DNA of 8,582 nt. Source: Chloroflexota bacterium (GTDB taxonomy: Bacteria; Chloroflexota; Dehalococcoidia; SZUA-161; SpSt-899). Below the pieces are notes generated by a model, which saw nothing but the letters and a program-made list of their open reading frames with translations, had not been told where the DNA came from and searched no databases. The position numbers and the translations under genes were made by a program. Positions 1 through 6,090 of the stretch are shown here, one piece after another; the stretch's first letter is position 1; each line of letters opens with the position of its first letter. The stretch is from positions 1 to 8,582 of the forward strand of contig QLUL01000037.1 of the NCBI GenBank assembly GCA_018725425.1, given 5' to 3'.

Positions 1-67
1 CATTGCGTTTGGCTAACGCTTCCCGGACGATCTCTGGATTCTGACGGATAAGCTGTATGCTAAGCAT
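1..67 (-). CDS. serS: Seryl-tRNA synthetase, N-terminal fragment (cut by window edge)
   Basis: Only the first 22 codons lie in the window. They read MLSIQLIRQNPEIVREALAK followed by RN. This is the typical opening of bacterial SerRS (M-L-x-I-x-L-I-R-x-N/D-P-E-x-V-R-x-A-L), which begins the long N-terminal helical arm that grips the tRNA-Ser variable arm. The enzyme charges tRNA-Ser with serine in the cytoplasm. The start is ATG at 67-65, preceded by an AAAGGAG at 85-79 with an 11-nt gap, which is slightly long, and a second AAAGGAG at 95-89. It lies 41 nt downstream of the restriction gene on the same strand. No clear promoter of its own is visible in the gap, so it may depend on a promoter inside the res gene or on readthrough. 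The identification rests on the N-terminus alone. Confidence 0.8.
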   Translation of the reverse strand, partial: MLSIQLIRQNPEIVREALAKRN

Positions 68-78
68 GGGTGCGTTTA

Positions 79-95
79 CTCCTTTGTTCTCCTTT
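79..95 (-). promoter_or_regulatory. Tandem ribosome binding sites before serS
   Basis: Two identical AAAGGAG copies (minus strand, 95-89 and 85-79) are separated by three bases. The inner copy is placed to serve the serS ATG at 67. The outer one could serve no longer serS form, because an in-frame extension is not apparent. An 8-codon open frame (ATG 102-100 to TAA 78-76) runs across both copies and may be chance. Confidence 0.5.
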
Positions 96-108
96 GGGAC
101 ATACCCTG

Positions 109-2676
109 CTATATAGTAGAGATTAATTCTTTAACGCTTTTGAATCTGTACTTTTCAAACTCTTCCTGGTCAACTCTTATGAATGACCACTTATTCCCTG
201 ACAAGCCCGTAGCATCCTTGCACCATTTCTTCATCCTGTTGTCTTTATGCTCAACATCAACATCTTCTCTTCCTTTTGTTTCAATAATTATCTGTTCGCT
301 GTTATCAGTTACTGCTACAAAATCAGGGTAGTACAATCTAAGGTTACCCTTCGAGTCTCTATATTCTACAAAGAATCCTATTTTCGGAACGATTTTGCTG
401 AAAGCCGTTACATCATCAGCTCTATCCAAAAATTTGGCAAAATCTGCCTCAAAATCATTATCGCAAGGGACGTAGTTAAAGGGGCATCTGTTGGCTGGAT
501 AAACCAATTTTGACCATACAAACGGTCTTGTATCCGAGACTTTTATGGTGTCCCTCTTTTCGGGTTCTCTTTCGATGAAGGTCATCTCTTTGAACGCATT
601 CACAAATAACTTCATCAACTGTTCCTGAACATCTGGGGAACTCAATTTGTAAAGTACTTTTGGGTCTTCAAGGTCAATTTGCTGAGTAAACAATTTTTCC
701 ACAACATATTTTTTCACCAGCGGATAAAAACTCGTAAAAGCACCACCTATCTTCAACCGCTTAAGTATCTGATCGGTATAATAGGCAATTACGCTTTTAG
801 AATCCTGAGGCACAGGTAAATCCCATTTTCTTTTTATAACTTCCATACCTCTGAGCATATCCACAGCAACATATTCCATTTCTAAGACCTTATTCTCCAG
901 AGGGATGTTCATAGGAGGCAAGTTATTAACATCCACCTCACTTAAATGAAATTCTCTTATGAAAATTCTTGGACTCAAGATAGGTATTTCAATGTCCCTA
1001 TCCAATTTATTTTCATCTACGAATATGGTGGTTAAATTAAGCGACTTTCCGGTGTCAAACTCAGCAAACTTTATCCCCTCCTGTTTTTCTAATTTTTCAA
1101 GAATATCTGTTAACCCTGGGGGGCCAATCACCTCAAGAACATTTACTGATTTGTCTATTGATGTATCTTCTCCTGGAAACATTTTCCTTAAACCCCGCCC
1201 AATGACCTGTTCCGGGAGCACCTCTCTTTTTGATCCATAGGACCTTAATCCCACAATGACGTTAACATTTCTCACGTCCCAACCCTCGTTTAGCATCATC
1301 GTACTGACTATTGCCTCTACACCATGAGGGAATAACCCTTTCAAGTCTTGATCCAGTGATATCTTCTCAGGGTCATCAATAAGCTTCGCCACCTTTCTCG
1401 CCTTGGGCAAGTCTGCTTTTTTAACCTCTCCGGTGCTATCTGTGTGTATCAGCAATACCTTACCCTTAAGGTCAGGAACAGCAGAAATATATTCAAATAC
1501 CTCGTCTGCCTCCTCGTTCTCAGGGCATTGAAAGAACAGCACCGGCTTTTTTGATAATGGTTGTAGTGCCTTTTTGTATTCCCGCCATCTCCTTATCCCG
1601 GCATCAATCCATGCCCTATATCTCTCGACTACATTAGTTGATGCAATCTCTTCAGCATTCTTGACCATCCCCTTCAATGGTAACTTTACGATATTCATTT
1701 CAATTGCTTCCTTGAGCGAGAAGTCCACGATAATCCAGGGGAACAAAGCCCCGGCCTCGGTTTTAGGCGTAGCCGAGAAGTCCAGCTCCATATTTATGCC
1801 TTTACCGTGTTGAGACACCAGATTCTTGTTAAGATCAAGAAGTATCTTCTTCCATGCCTTTTCAAAACTGTAGATATGATGTGCTTCATCTTTCAAAATC
1901 ATTATATTGGGACAGGAAGTTAAGACCTCCTTTATTCTGTTCTCCTGATAAATATCAGAAACATTATAAACCTCGGGCAATTCCATAACTTTATCTACAT
2001 ATTGTTCTACTTCTTCCTTTTTGCTCTGTCTTTGTTCCAACTGCTGGATATTGGTCACAAACAGCACACCCTCAGGAATAACATGAATCGGGTCTTCCTT
2101 AAGAATTACTTTGAGGTTAAATTCTTCCTGCCACTCTGGTGGAATAAGTGGCAATTCTCTGAATATTTTCCCATCCTCAAAATCTCTTGTAAGCCTGTCA
2201 TAAATGATGTTTTTGTCACCCGCAATAACCAGAAATTTGGGGGTATAACCATCACTGTTTTCTTTTTTGTGATTGAAGTACTGCCATATAATGCTTATTG
2301 CCATGACGAAGGTTTTGCCGGAGCCTGTTGCCATTTTAAAGGCGTAAAGCGGATATTGATCATAAGAAGGGTCATACGCCTGTATAGCTCCTGCTCCGAA
2401 ATCCCTTGCCATGTCTATAAAGTTGCGTTTTTTCATCACTTCATAAACGTAAACCAATGTTTCAATCGCTTCCCTCTGGCAGAACCAGAACTCAAAAGGC
2501 TCACCATTTACAATATGGTCTTCACTAAACCAGAATTGCAGCAGGCGGCGGGTGGTGTCGGTTGTCTTGGGATAGCCCTGTTCTCGCCAGGCGAAAACTG
2601 CCTTGCGAAGCTCATTGACTAAATAGGCTTCGCTTGTGCGTCTTTGTTGTGGATACAAAAGTTCGGCCGGTTTCAT
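109..2676 (-). CDS. res: Type III-like restriction subunit: DEAD/DEAH helicase with C-terminal PD-(D/E)XK nuclease
   Basis: This 855-aa protein has the architecture of restriction (Res) subunits, which use ATP to move on DNA and cut unmodified sites together with Mod. Visible superfamily 2 helicase motifs, in order, are a Q-like motif CQREA (66-70), Walker A MATGSGKT (115-122), DEAH (263-266), SATP (301-304), NEGWDV (463-468) and QVIGRGLRK (490-498). A putative nuclease follows near the C-terminus, with E743, YPDF (783-786) and ETK (799-801) giving the PD...E-x-K pattern. All key residues are present, so the protein looks active. It is the last gene of the island operon, starting 2 nt after the HEPN gene. 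No good ribosome binding site precedes its ATG, so translation is probably coupled to the upstream gene. Composition is AT-rich compared with lysS. A stand-alone helicase-nuclease is the alternative, but the Mod genes upstream argue for a restriction-modification system. Confidence 0.9.
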   Translation of the reverse strand: MKPAELLYPQQRRTSEAYLVNELRKAVFAWREQGYPKTTDTTRRLLQFWFSEDHIVNGEPFEFWFCQREAIETLVYVYEVMKKRNFIDMARDFGAGAIQAYDPSYDQYPLYAFKMATGSGKTFVMAISIIWQYFNHKKENSDGYTPKFLVIAGDKNIIYDRLTRDFEDGKIFRELPLIPPEWQEEFNLKVILKEDPIHVIPEGVLFVTNIQQLEQRQSKKEEVEQYVDKVMELPEVYNVSDIYQENRIKEVLTSCPNIMILKDEAHHIYSFEKAWKKILLDLNKNLVSQHGKGINMELDFSATPKTEAGALFPWIIVDFSLKEAIEMNIVKLPLKGMVKNAEEIASTNVVERYRAWIDAGIRRWREYKKALQPLSKKPVLFFQCPENEEADEVFEYISAVPDLKGKVLLIHTDSTGEVKKADLPKARKVAKLIDDPEKISLDQDLKGLFPHGVEAIVSTMMLNEGWDVRNVNVIVGLRSYGSKREVLPEQVIGRGLRKMFPGEDTSIDKSVNVLEVIGPPGLTDILEKLEKQEGIKFAEFDTGKSLNLTTIFVDENKLDRDIEIPILSPRIFIREFHLSEVDVNNLPPMNIPLENKVLEMEYVAVDMLRGMEVIKRKWDLPVPQDSKSVIAYYTDQILKRLKIGGAFTSFYPLVKKYVVEKLFTQQIDLEDPKVLYKLSSPDVQEQLMKLFVNAFKEMTFIEREPEKRDTIKVSDTRPFVWSKLVYPANRCPFNYVPCDNDFEADFAKFLDRADDVTAFSKIVPKIGFFVEYRDSKGNLRLYYPDFVAVTDNSEQIIIETKGREDVDVEHKDNRMKKWCKDATGLSGNKWSFIRVDQEEFEKYRFKSVKELISTI

Positions 2677-2678
2677 AG

Positions 2679-3059
2679 CTATACCGCCGCTATTTGTTGT
2701 AGTTTTTCTAAAGTCCTTTTGGATAAATCAAGTGCAGTTTTTGCTCTCTGGGCATCAATACTCGCCTCACCTTCGTAATCAGCATCTTTTCTTTCCTTCC
2801 ACAAGCGACGTAGGCTCTTGGCTATCTTCTTCTCCACATTACGTGATAATCCTTGGTATCTCTCCCTTACAAACTTGTGAGTATCAACCCTTGGAATGGG
2901 TATGTTTTTAGCAATAAGATGATTCCTTGCAATACAAAATATGCCGTAATAAGAGCGACTCATTGCCGAACGCAGATAGGCTTCTCGCAAATCTACTTTT
3001 TCTTGGCAGGATATAAGTTCGTCAGCCAATTGGATATACAACTCCCAGTTAAAACTCAT
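2679..3059 (-). CDS. HEPN-domain protein (UPF0332-like), possible toxin-like effector
   Basis: This 126-aa, probably all-helical protein has the pattern of HEPN domains of the UPF0332 type. A first helix pair leads to SAMSRSYYGIFCIARNHL (31-48), a conserved THKFV follows at 60-64, and a closing helix contains RKDADYEG (90-97) followed by an Ala-rich helix. Many HEPN proteins are metal-independent RNases using an R-x4-6-H motif. That motif is not clearly present here; the candidate residues R35, R45, H47, H61 and R90 are spaced differently, so RNase activity is uncertain. The start ATG overlaps the upstream DEEWW gene by 4 nt (ATGA) and is preceded by GGTGAG. The stop is 2 nt before res. The tight overlap with a small acidic gene is toxin-antitoxin-like, but the partner is not the usual MNT nucleotidyltransferase. 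Function in this locus is inferred only. Confidence 0.75.
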   Translation of the reverse strand: MSFNWELYIQLADELISCQEKVDLREAYLRSAMSRSYYGIFCIARNHLIAKNIPIPRVDTHKFVRERYQGLSRNVEKKIAKSLRRLWKERKDADYEGEASIDAQRAKTALDLSKRTLEKLQQIAAV

Positions 3060-3469
3060 CTTGGTCTCACCATTATTTCAAGTATATTACTAATATCGTC
3101 ATCTACATAAAGCCACCACTCCTCATCCAATCTATCTAAAAGATTCAGGGAGTCTTCAGGTGATAACTTATTTTTTATGATAATAAAAAGTCCTTCGAAA
3201 TCTTCCTCGTGGTCGTGGTGAAGTTCTAACTCAAGAACAATATCATTACCAAACACACGTCTAATTTGCCAAAAGGCCTCTAACAAGACAGCCAATAATT
3301 CATGCTCTATAATGAAACTTATAATTTCTGCTTCAGGATTGATAAAACTATATAATTGAAAGAGAGAGCTGACATTATCGGGCATAAAAAGTTCATTTTC
3401 TGTCAATGCTTCCGGGAAAGTCAAGGTTGTCATTTCTTTTCCTCTCCCTACCGCATTCTCACTACTCAT
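3056..3469 (-). CDS. Small acidic 'DEEWW' protein of unknown function, partner of the HEPN gene
   Basis: I do not recognise a named function. The product is 137 aa from the first ATG (3469), or 125 aa from an internal ATG at 3433. The internal start has much the better ribosome binding site (GGGAGAGGA, 6 nt upstream), whereas the first ATG has only a weak GAGGT directly against it. The protein has a predicted helix (about 48-70, IISFIIEHELLAVLLEAFWQ), then a beta-rich acidic half (DIVLELELHHDHEEDFEGLF, then IIIKNKLSPEDSLNLLDRLD) and EEWW at about 115-118. Similar short proteins with an L-x-x-x-D-E-x-W-W signature occur, to my recollection, next to small HEPN-like genes. It has no nucleotidyltransferase GS...D-x-D motif, no signal peptide and no membrane segment. 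Its stop overlaps the HEPN start by 4 nt and it follows Mod-C by 3 nt. An antitoxin or chaperone role for the HEPN protein is plausible but unproven. Confidence 0.7.
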   Translation of the reverse strand: MSSENAVGRGKEMTTLTFPEALTENELFMPDNVSSLFQLYSFINPEAEIISFIIEHELLAVLLEAFWQIRRVFGNDIVLELELHHDHEEDFEGLFIIIKNKLSPEDSLNLLDRLDEEWWLYVDDDISNILEIMVRPR

Positions 3470-3472
3470 ACC

Positions 3473-4276
3473 TCACACCTCTATTTTTATTATCTTATTC
3501 GTATCGTTCCCAAATACATCCACTACTTTAACCATTAGCTGATATTCCCCTGCCTCATCGTATGTGTGCATGGCTTCATAATCTACTTTCGGATTCTTTT
3601 TCACCCTGAAACTCTGCCACTGATTGTGGAAGGTGTCGCCTTTATAATCCCAATCAACCGCCCAGTAATCTATGAGTTCCCTTGAATCCTTTACCCTGCT
3701 GGCAATCTCTGCAAGCTCTGCGGTTGGTGCAAGTTGAAAGTCGGTGATTTTTAACGTTACTTCATTATCTTTAACTTTAGTTTCAATCTCCAGATAGGCA
3801 ACCTCCGGGAATTTTACATATTTCGAGAGTTCCTTTGCAACAACGTCATCCCTTATTTTCAGTAGTTGCAGGTCTAAACCTACTAAAGAGGATTTGATTT
3901 CATTCACGGATGGTATCTGGATGAGTTTCAAATCAACGCTGTTCTTCTTTGCCAGGTCTTTCGCCAGTTCATTGACGTCATAACTCCACTCCCAGCCCAA
4001 TATATCTGCTTTGTTGAAGTTATTTGCCCGGCACTCAATTACTACTTTTTCAACTTCGCCCATCGTCACAGGGGCGTTCAACGGGCCAACATGAACCGCC
4101 CTGTCCCCCATCCGGCCATGCAGATATCTAAAGTCTCTTAATGGTTGCGCTTGATAGAGTTTAAGCATAAAGGCAAGGTATTCATCCTCTCTTTCCTGCC
4201 AGTAAACCGTTTCATAATTGCCGATATTCCAGAGCTCAAAGGGTCTTGCGGGTTTATCATACTTTCTAGCGCTCAT
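3473..4276 (-). CDS. Mod-C: separate C-terminal half of the type III-like DNA methyltransferase
   Basis: This 267-aa protein has no methyltransferase catalytic motifs. It begins MSARKYDKPARPFELWNIGN, which looks like the stretch that in single-chain relatives directly follows the catalytic domain (motifs I-III). The middle (about 75-170) is alpha/beta. The end (about 204-267) has HTYDEAGEYQLMVKVVDVFG, which resembles the last strands of a PKD-type beta-sandwich. With Mod-N (371 aa) it makes about 638 residues, the usual size of one Mod subunit. I infer that the two chains assemble into one enzyme, this one supplying structural, subunit-contact or Res-contact parts. Its ATG overlaps the TGA of the 71-aa gene (ATGA), with AGGA about 10 nt upstream. 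Because the junction is a clean overlap with its own start signal, it reads as a working gene and not as debris, although a decayed, interrupted mod cannot be excluded. Confidence 0.75.
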   Translation of the reverse strand: MSARKYDKPARPFELWNIGNYETVYWQEREDEYLAFMLKLYQAQPLRDFRYLHGRMGDRAVHVGPLNAPVTMGEVEKVVIECRANNFNKADILGWEWSYDVNELAKDLAKKNSVDLKLIQIPSVNEIKSSLVGLDLQLLKIRDDVVAKELSKYVKFPEVAYLEIETKVKDNEVTLKITDFQLAPTAELAEIASRVKDSRELIDYWAVDWDYKGDTFHNQWQSFRVKKNPKVDYEAMHTYDEAGEYQLMVKVVDVFGNDTNKIIKIEV

Positions 4277-4488
4277 GGTTCATTTTTCCTACTATGTTCT
4301 TTATGTGATTGGCTCAAAAAATCTTCCATACCTATCCCAAATTTATTTTCAAAGGCCTTCTTTGCAATATCTTCATATTCACTGAAATTGGCAATAAACA
4401 AATCTAATAGGCTGGAAACACAATATTTACAACCACCGTCACACTCAAAAATTATCTCAATTACTTTTTGAGCTTCATCTTTTCTCAT
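4273..4488 (-). CDS. 71-aa Cys-motif protein inserted between the two Mod halves
   Basis: Unrecognised family. The product starts MRKDEAQKVIEIIFECDGG and has three clustered cysteines, C16, C20 and C23 (ECDGGCKYC), followed by a helix (24-35, VSSLLDLFIANF) and a second acidic-basic helix (about 36-50). The tail is His/Lys rich (H62, H65). The C-x3-C-x2-C spacing equals that of radical SAM enzymes, but 71 residues cannot form that barrel, so a small metal or iron-sulphur site, or structural cysteines, is more likely. The gene overlaps Mod-N by 14 nt and Mod-C by 4 nt, with AAAGGA about 12 nt before the ATG, so it appears translated and coupled. It lies in another frame from both Mod halves, which share one frame. 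It could be a linker-like accessory subunit of the split Mod or an unrelated inserted gene. Confidence 0.65.
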   Translation of the reverse strand: MRKDEAQKVIEIIFECDGGCKYCVSSLLDLFIANFSEYEDIAKKAFENKFGIGMEDFLSQSHKEHSRKNEP

Positions 4489-5590
4489 TTTCCGTCAAAT
4501 CCTTTGAATTATGAATGTCTAAAAGCCTTTTTCTGGTAACCTGAATGGCAAACTTGGATAAATCAGAGCCTATCCATTTTCTGCCTAATTTCTCTGCTGT
4601 TGCTAAGGTTGTGCCTGAGCCACAGAAGAAATCTGCAACGATGTCGCCGGGGTCCGTTGTAGCCATTAATAAAACTTGCAAAAGTCCCTCGGATTTTTGG
4701 GTCAGAAAGTTTAGACACTCAGCAGAAACATTTATGACAGGTTTTACATTAACTGTTAGTAGTTTGCTGTTATTCAAAACTAATGTGATTTTGTCCTGTA
4801 GCACATCTCGCAAAAGCACATCCGCATAATATCTTCCACTTGCATCCCTAAGAGAAGTAAAAAACGGTTTTTCGTAATAAACTCTTTCTTTTAGTTTATT
4901 AAATTTAGGGTTTGCATTTTTAGAATAGAATAAAATAATATCATGCTTCTTAGGAAAATCGGCTTCTTTACTCGGGGCGCCCCCTGTTCTATAACACCAT
5001 GATATCTCATTTCTAAAACCTAGCTTATTTTCTCCACCCGGTCCGAAAACTTCGTCCATCATCACCTTAACATAATGTCCCGCATGCCAGTCAAGGTGCA
5101 CATAGATAGAACCATTTTCAGCCAATAATTCCCTCATCAAAACCAACCGCTCATACATATATTCGAGATAAGAAGCAATCCCACCGCTCCAGGTATCCTT
5201 ATAAGCCCGCTCTTCTATGATAGATGGCTCCTTTTCTATTGCTTCGTCTCCAATTTTTGTTCTTATCGTAAAATCTGAACCTGTGAAAAACGGCGGGTCA
5301 ATGTAAATCAGATTTATCTTCCCAACCCAGCCCTGTTTAATCAGAGAACTCATCACTAATTTGTTATCGCCCCAGATAAGAAGATTCTTCCAGTCCTTTG
5401 AATAATTGGCGGGATACTCGTCTTCGGGGAAAAATGAAATCGTATATCCACCCTTAATTCTGGGCTTGTTTACTGTTTCAACAACCTGAAATGGGAGATT
5501 GGGTTTTTCTATCGGTTTCTTCTCCCCTTTTTCGTATCGGTCGTATTTTTCTGCCCAGAGCAGCTCTACGTACTTCTTGTTATCAGGCAT
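4475..5590 (-). CDS. mod: Mod-N: catalytic half of a beta-class DNA (adenine-N6/cytosine-N4) methyltransferase
   Basis: This 371-aa protein (from ATG at 5590) transfers a methyl group from S-adenosylmethionine to an exocyclic amino group in DNA, most likely N6-adenine as in type III Mod subunits. Motif IV is DPPF (98-101), preceded by LLIWGDNKLV and NLIYI. The S-adenosylmethionine site, motif I (FFCGSGTT, 321-328), follows near the C-terminus, then GSDLSKFAIQVTRKRLLDI. This IV-before-I order defines the beta class. The likely target-recognition region lies between (about 195-300). Relatives usually read TQKP just before motif I; here it is TQKS. A GTG at 5599 would add three residues, but AAGGGG followed by 8 nt fits the ATG at 5590 better. 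The chain stops right after the catalytic domain; its missing C-terminal part is encoded by Mod-C beyond the 71-aa gene. It is the first gene of the island operon. Confidence 0.88.
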   Translation of the reverse strand: MPDNKKYVELLWAEKYDRYEKGEKKPIEKPNLPFQVVETVNKPRIKGGYTISFFPEDEYPANYSKDWKNLLIWGDNKLVMSSLIKQGWVGKINLIYIDPPFFTGSDFTIRTKIGDEAIEKEPSIIEERAYKDTWSGGIASYLEYMYERLVLMRELLAENGSIYVHLDWHAGHYVKVMMDEVFGPGGENKLGFRNEISWCYRTGGAPSKEADFPKKHDIILFYSKNANPKFNKLKERVYYEKPFFTSLRDASGRYYADVLLRDVLQDKITLVLNNSKLLTVNVKPVINVSAECLNFLTQKSEGLLQVLLMATTDPGDIVADFFCGSGTTLATAEKLGRKWIGSDLSKFAIQVTRKRLLDIHNSKDLTENEKR

Positions 5591-5619
5591 CTTTATCACC
5601 CCTTAGCCTACCTGCAAAG

Positions 5620-5628
5620 ATTATTGCA
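5620..5628 (-). promoter_or_regulatory. Possible extended -10 promoter of the restriction-modification operon
   Basis: On the minus strand TGCAATAAT (5628-5620) matches an extended -10 (TGnTATAAT) at all but one position and would give a leader of about 23 nt before the Mod-N ATG. The matching -35 position is poor, so this is a weak candidate. Some promoter is needed in this gap because the HNH gene upstream runs the other way. Confidence 0.3.
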
Positions 5629-5639
5629 CAATTCCTCCT

Positions 5640-5697
5640 GTTATTGCGAGCAAAGTGAAGCAAGATCATCAGGGGGATTCTCGCCCTGAAACCCCCT
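5640..5697. repeat. Degenerate intergenic repeat with inverted G/C arms
   Basis: The stretch TTATTGCGAGCAAAGTGAAG at 5641-5660 resembles a worn copy of the widespread bacterial intergenic element built on ATTGCGAGCGAAGCGAAGCAA. It is followed by AGGGGG (5671-5676) and CCCCCT (5692-5697), a 6-bp inverted repeat around a 15-nt loop. The resemblance is from memory. A second copy is not present in the window. Confidence 0.35.
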
Positions 5698-5727
5698 AAA
5701 GCGGTTGACGGTTCTGTTCGTTTGTGC

Positions 5728-5756
5728 TTGACATAGGGTTTCCCCTTCCTTATAAT
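5728..5756 (+). promoter_or_regulatory. Perfect-consensus sigma70-type promoter of the HNH gene
   Basis: TTGACA at 5728-5733, a 17-bp spacer and TATAAT at 5751-5756 match the consensus at all twelve positions. Transcription would start near 5763, about 20 nt before the HNH ATG. No overlapping operator is obvious, so expression is probably strong unless regulated in trans. Confidence 0.8.
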
Positions 5757-5782
5757 TACAGTAAATAGGTTGGGGGTGAAAG

Positions 5783-6022
5783 ATGGGACAATTTCCTGAG
5801 TCAGTTAAGGATGATGCTTTCAAACGAAGTCGTGGCCGATGCGAATGTTGGCGTAAAACTCATAAGTGGCATAAAGGTAGATGTAAAACTATTATTAAGC
5901 GTAATAAGAATATGCATTACCATCATATTCGTTCCAAAGGCCCTGATACTCTTGCAAATTGTGAGGTCCTTTGTATTGAGTGTCATGAGAAAACTCGCTC
6001 CTATGGTCGCTCAGAATTCTAA
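5783..6022 (+). CDS. Small HNH endonuclease
   Basis: This 79-aa protein has a compact HNH nuclease fold, a beta-beta-alpha metal finger that cuts DNA. Catalytic and metal candidates are H47-H48 (YHHI), N59 and H68 in CIECHEKT. The usual zinc-binding cysteine pairs appear as C20/C22 (R-C-E-C) and C64/C67 (L-C-x-x-C-H), with C34 and C60 extra. The basic loop between (K25-K42) may bind DNA. The start ATG follows GGGGGTGA by 3 nt and lies about 20 nt after a consensus promoter, so this is a well-expressed gene and not a fragment. It is the only plus-strand gene: it diverges from the Mod operon and converges on lysS. It may be a third nuclease of the island or an independent HNH gene of the type often found near phages and restriction loci. 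Its DNA target is unknown. Confidence 0.85.
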   Translation: MGQFPESVKDDAFKRSRGRCECWRKTHKWHKGRCKTIIKRNKNMHYHHIRSKGPDTLANCEVLCIECHEKTRSYGRSEF

Positions 6023-6042
6023 AAACTAAACCCGTTTGACTG

Positions 6043-6065
6043 CTTTATGCCCTGGAGTCATAAAG
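6043..6065. terminator. Inverted repeat between convergent HNH and lysS genes
   Basis: CTTTATG (6043-6049) and CATAAAG (6059-6065) form a 7-bp perfect stem around a 9-nt loop, in the 68-bp gap where the two genes meet. Neither strand has a clear U-run after it, so a bidirectional terminator is only a guess from position. Confidence 0.3.
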
Positions 6066-6090
6066 GGGCTTCGCTTCCGTCAATCCTGGC

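Noticed and set aside
2002..2622. 206-codon open frame on the plus strand
   Set aside because: It lies wholly antisense to the res gene, shows no family features and has no supported start signal; it is a shadow of res codon usage.
3056..3469. DEEWW protein as an MNT-type antitoxin of the HEPN gene
   Set aside because: No GS...D-x-D nucleotidyltransferase motif can be found.
4273..4488. 71-aa protein as a radical SAM enzyme because of C-x3-C-x2-C
   Set aside because: It is far too short for the catalytic barrel and lacks other radical SAM motifs.
5591..5599. Mod-N starting at GTG 5599
   Set aside because: The AAGGGG ribosome site is directly against this GTG but well spaced for the ATG at 5590.
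5641..5823. 60-codon minus-strand frame across the HNH promoter
   Set aside because: It covers the degenerate repeat and the HNH promoter and start, with a Pro/Cys-rich sequence without domain features; chance is more likely.
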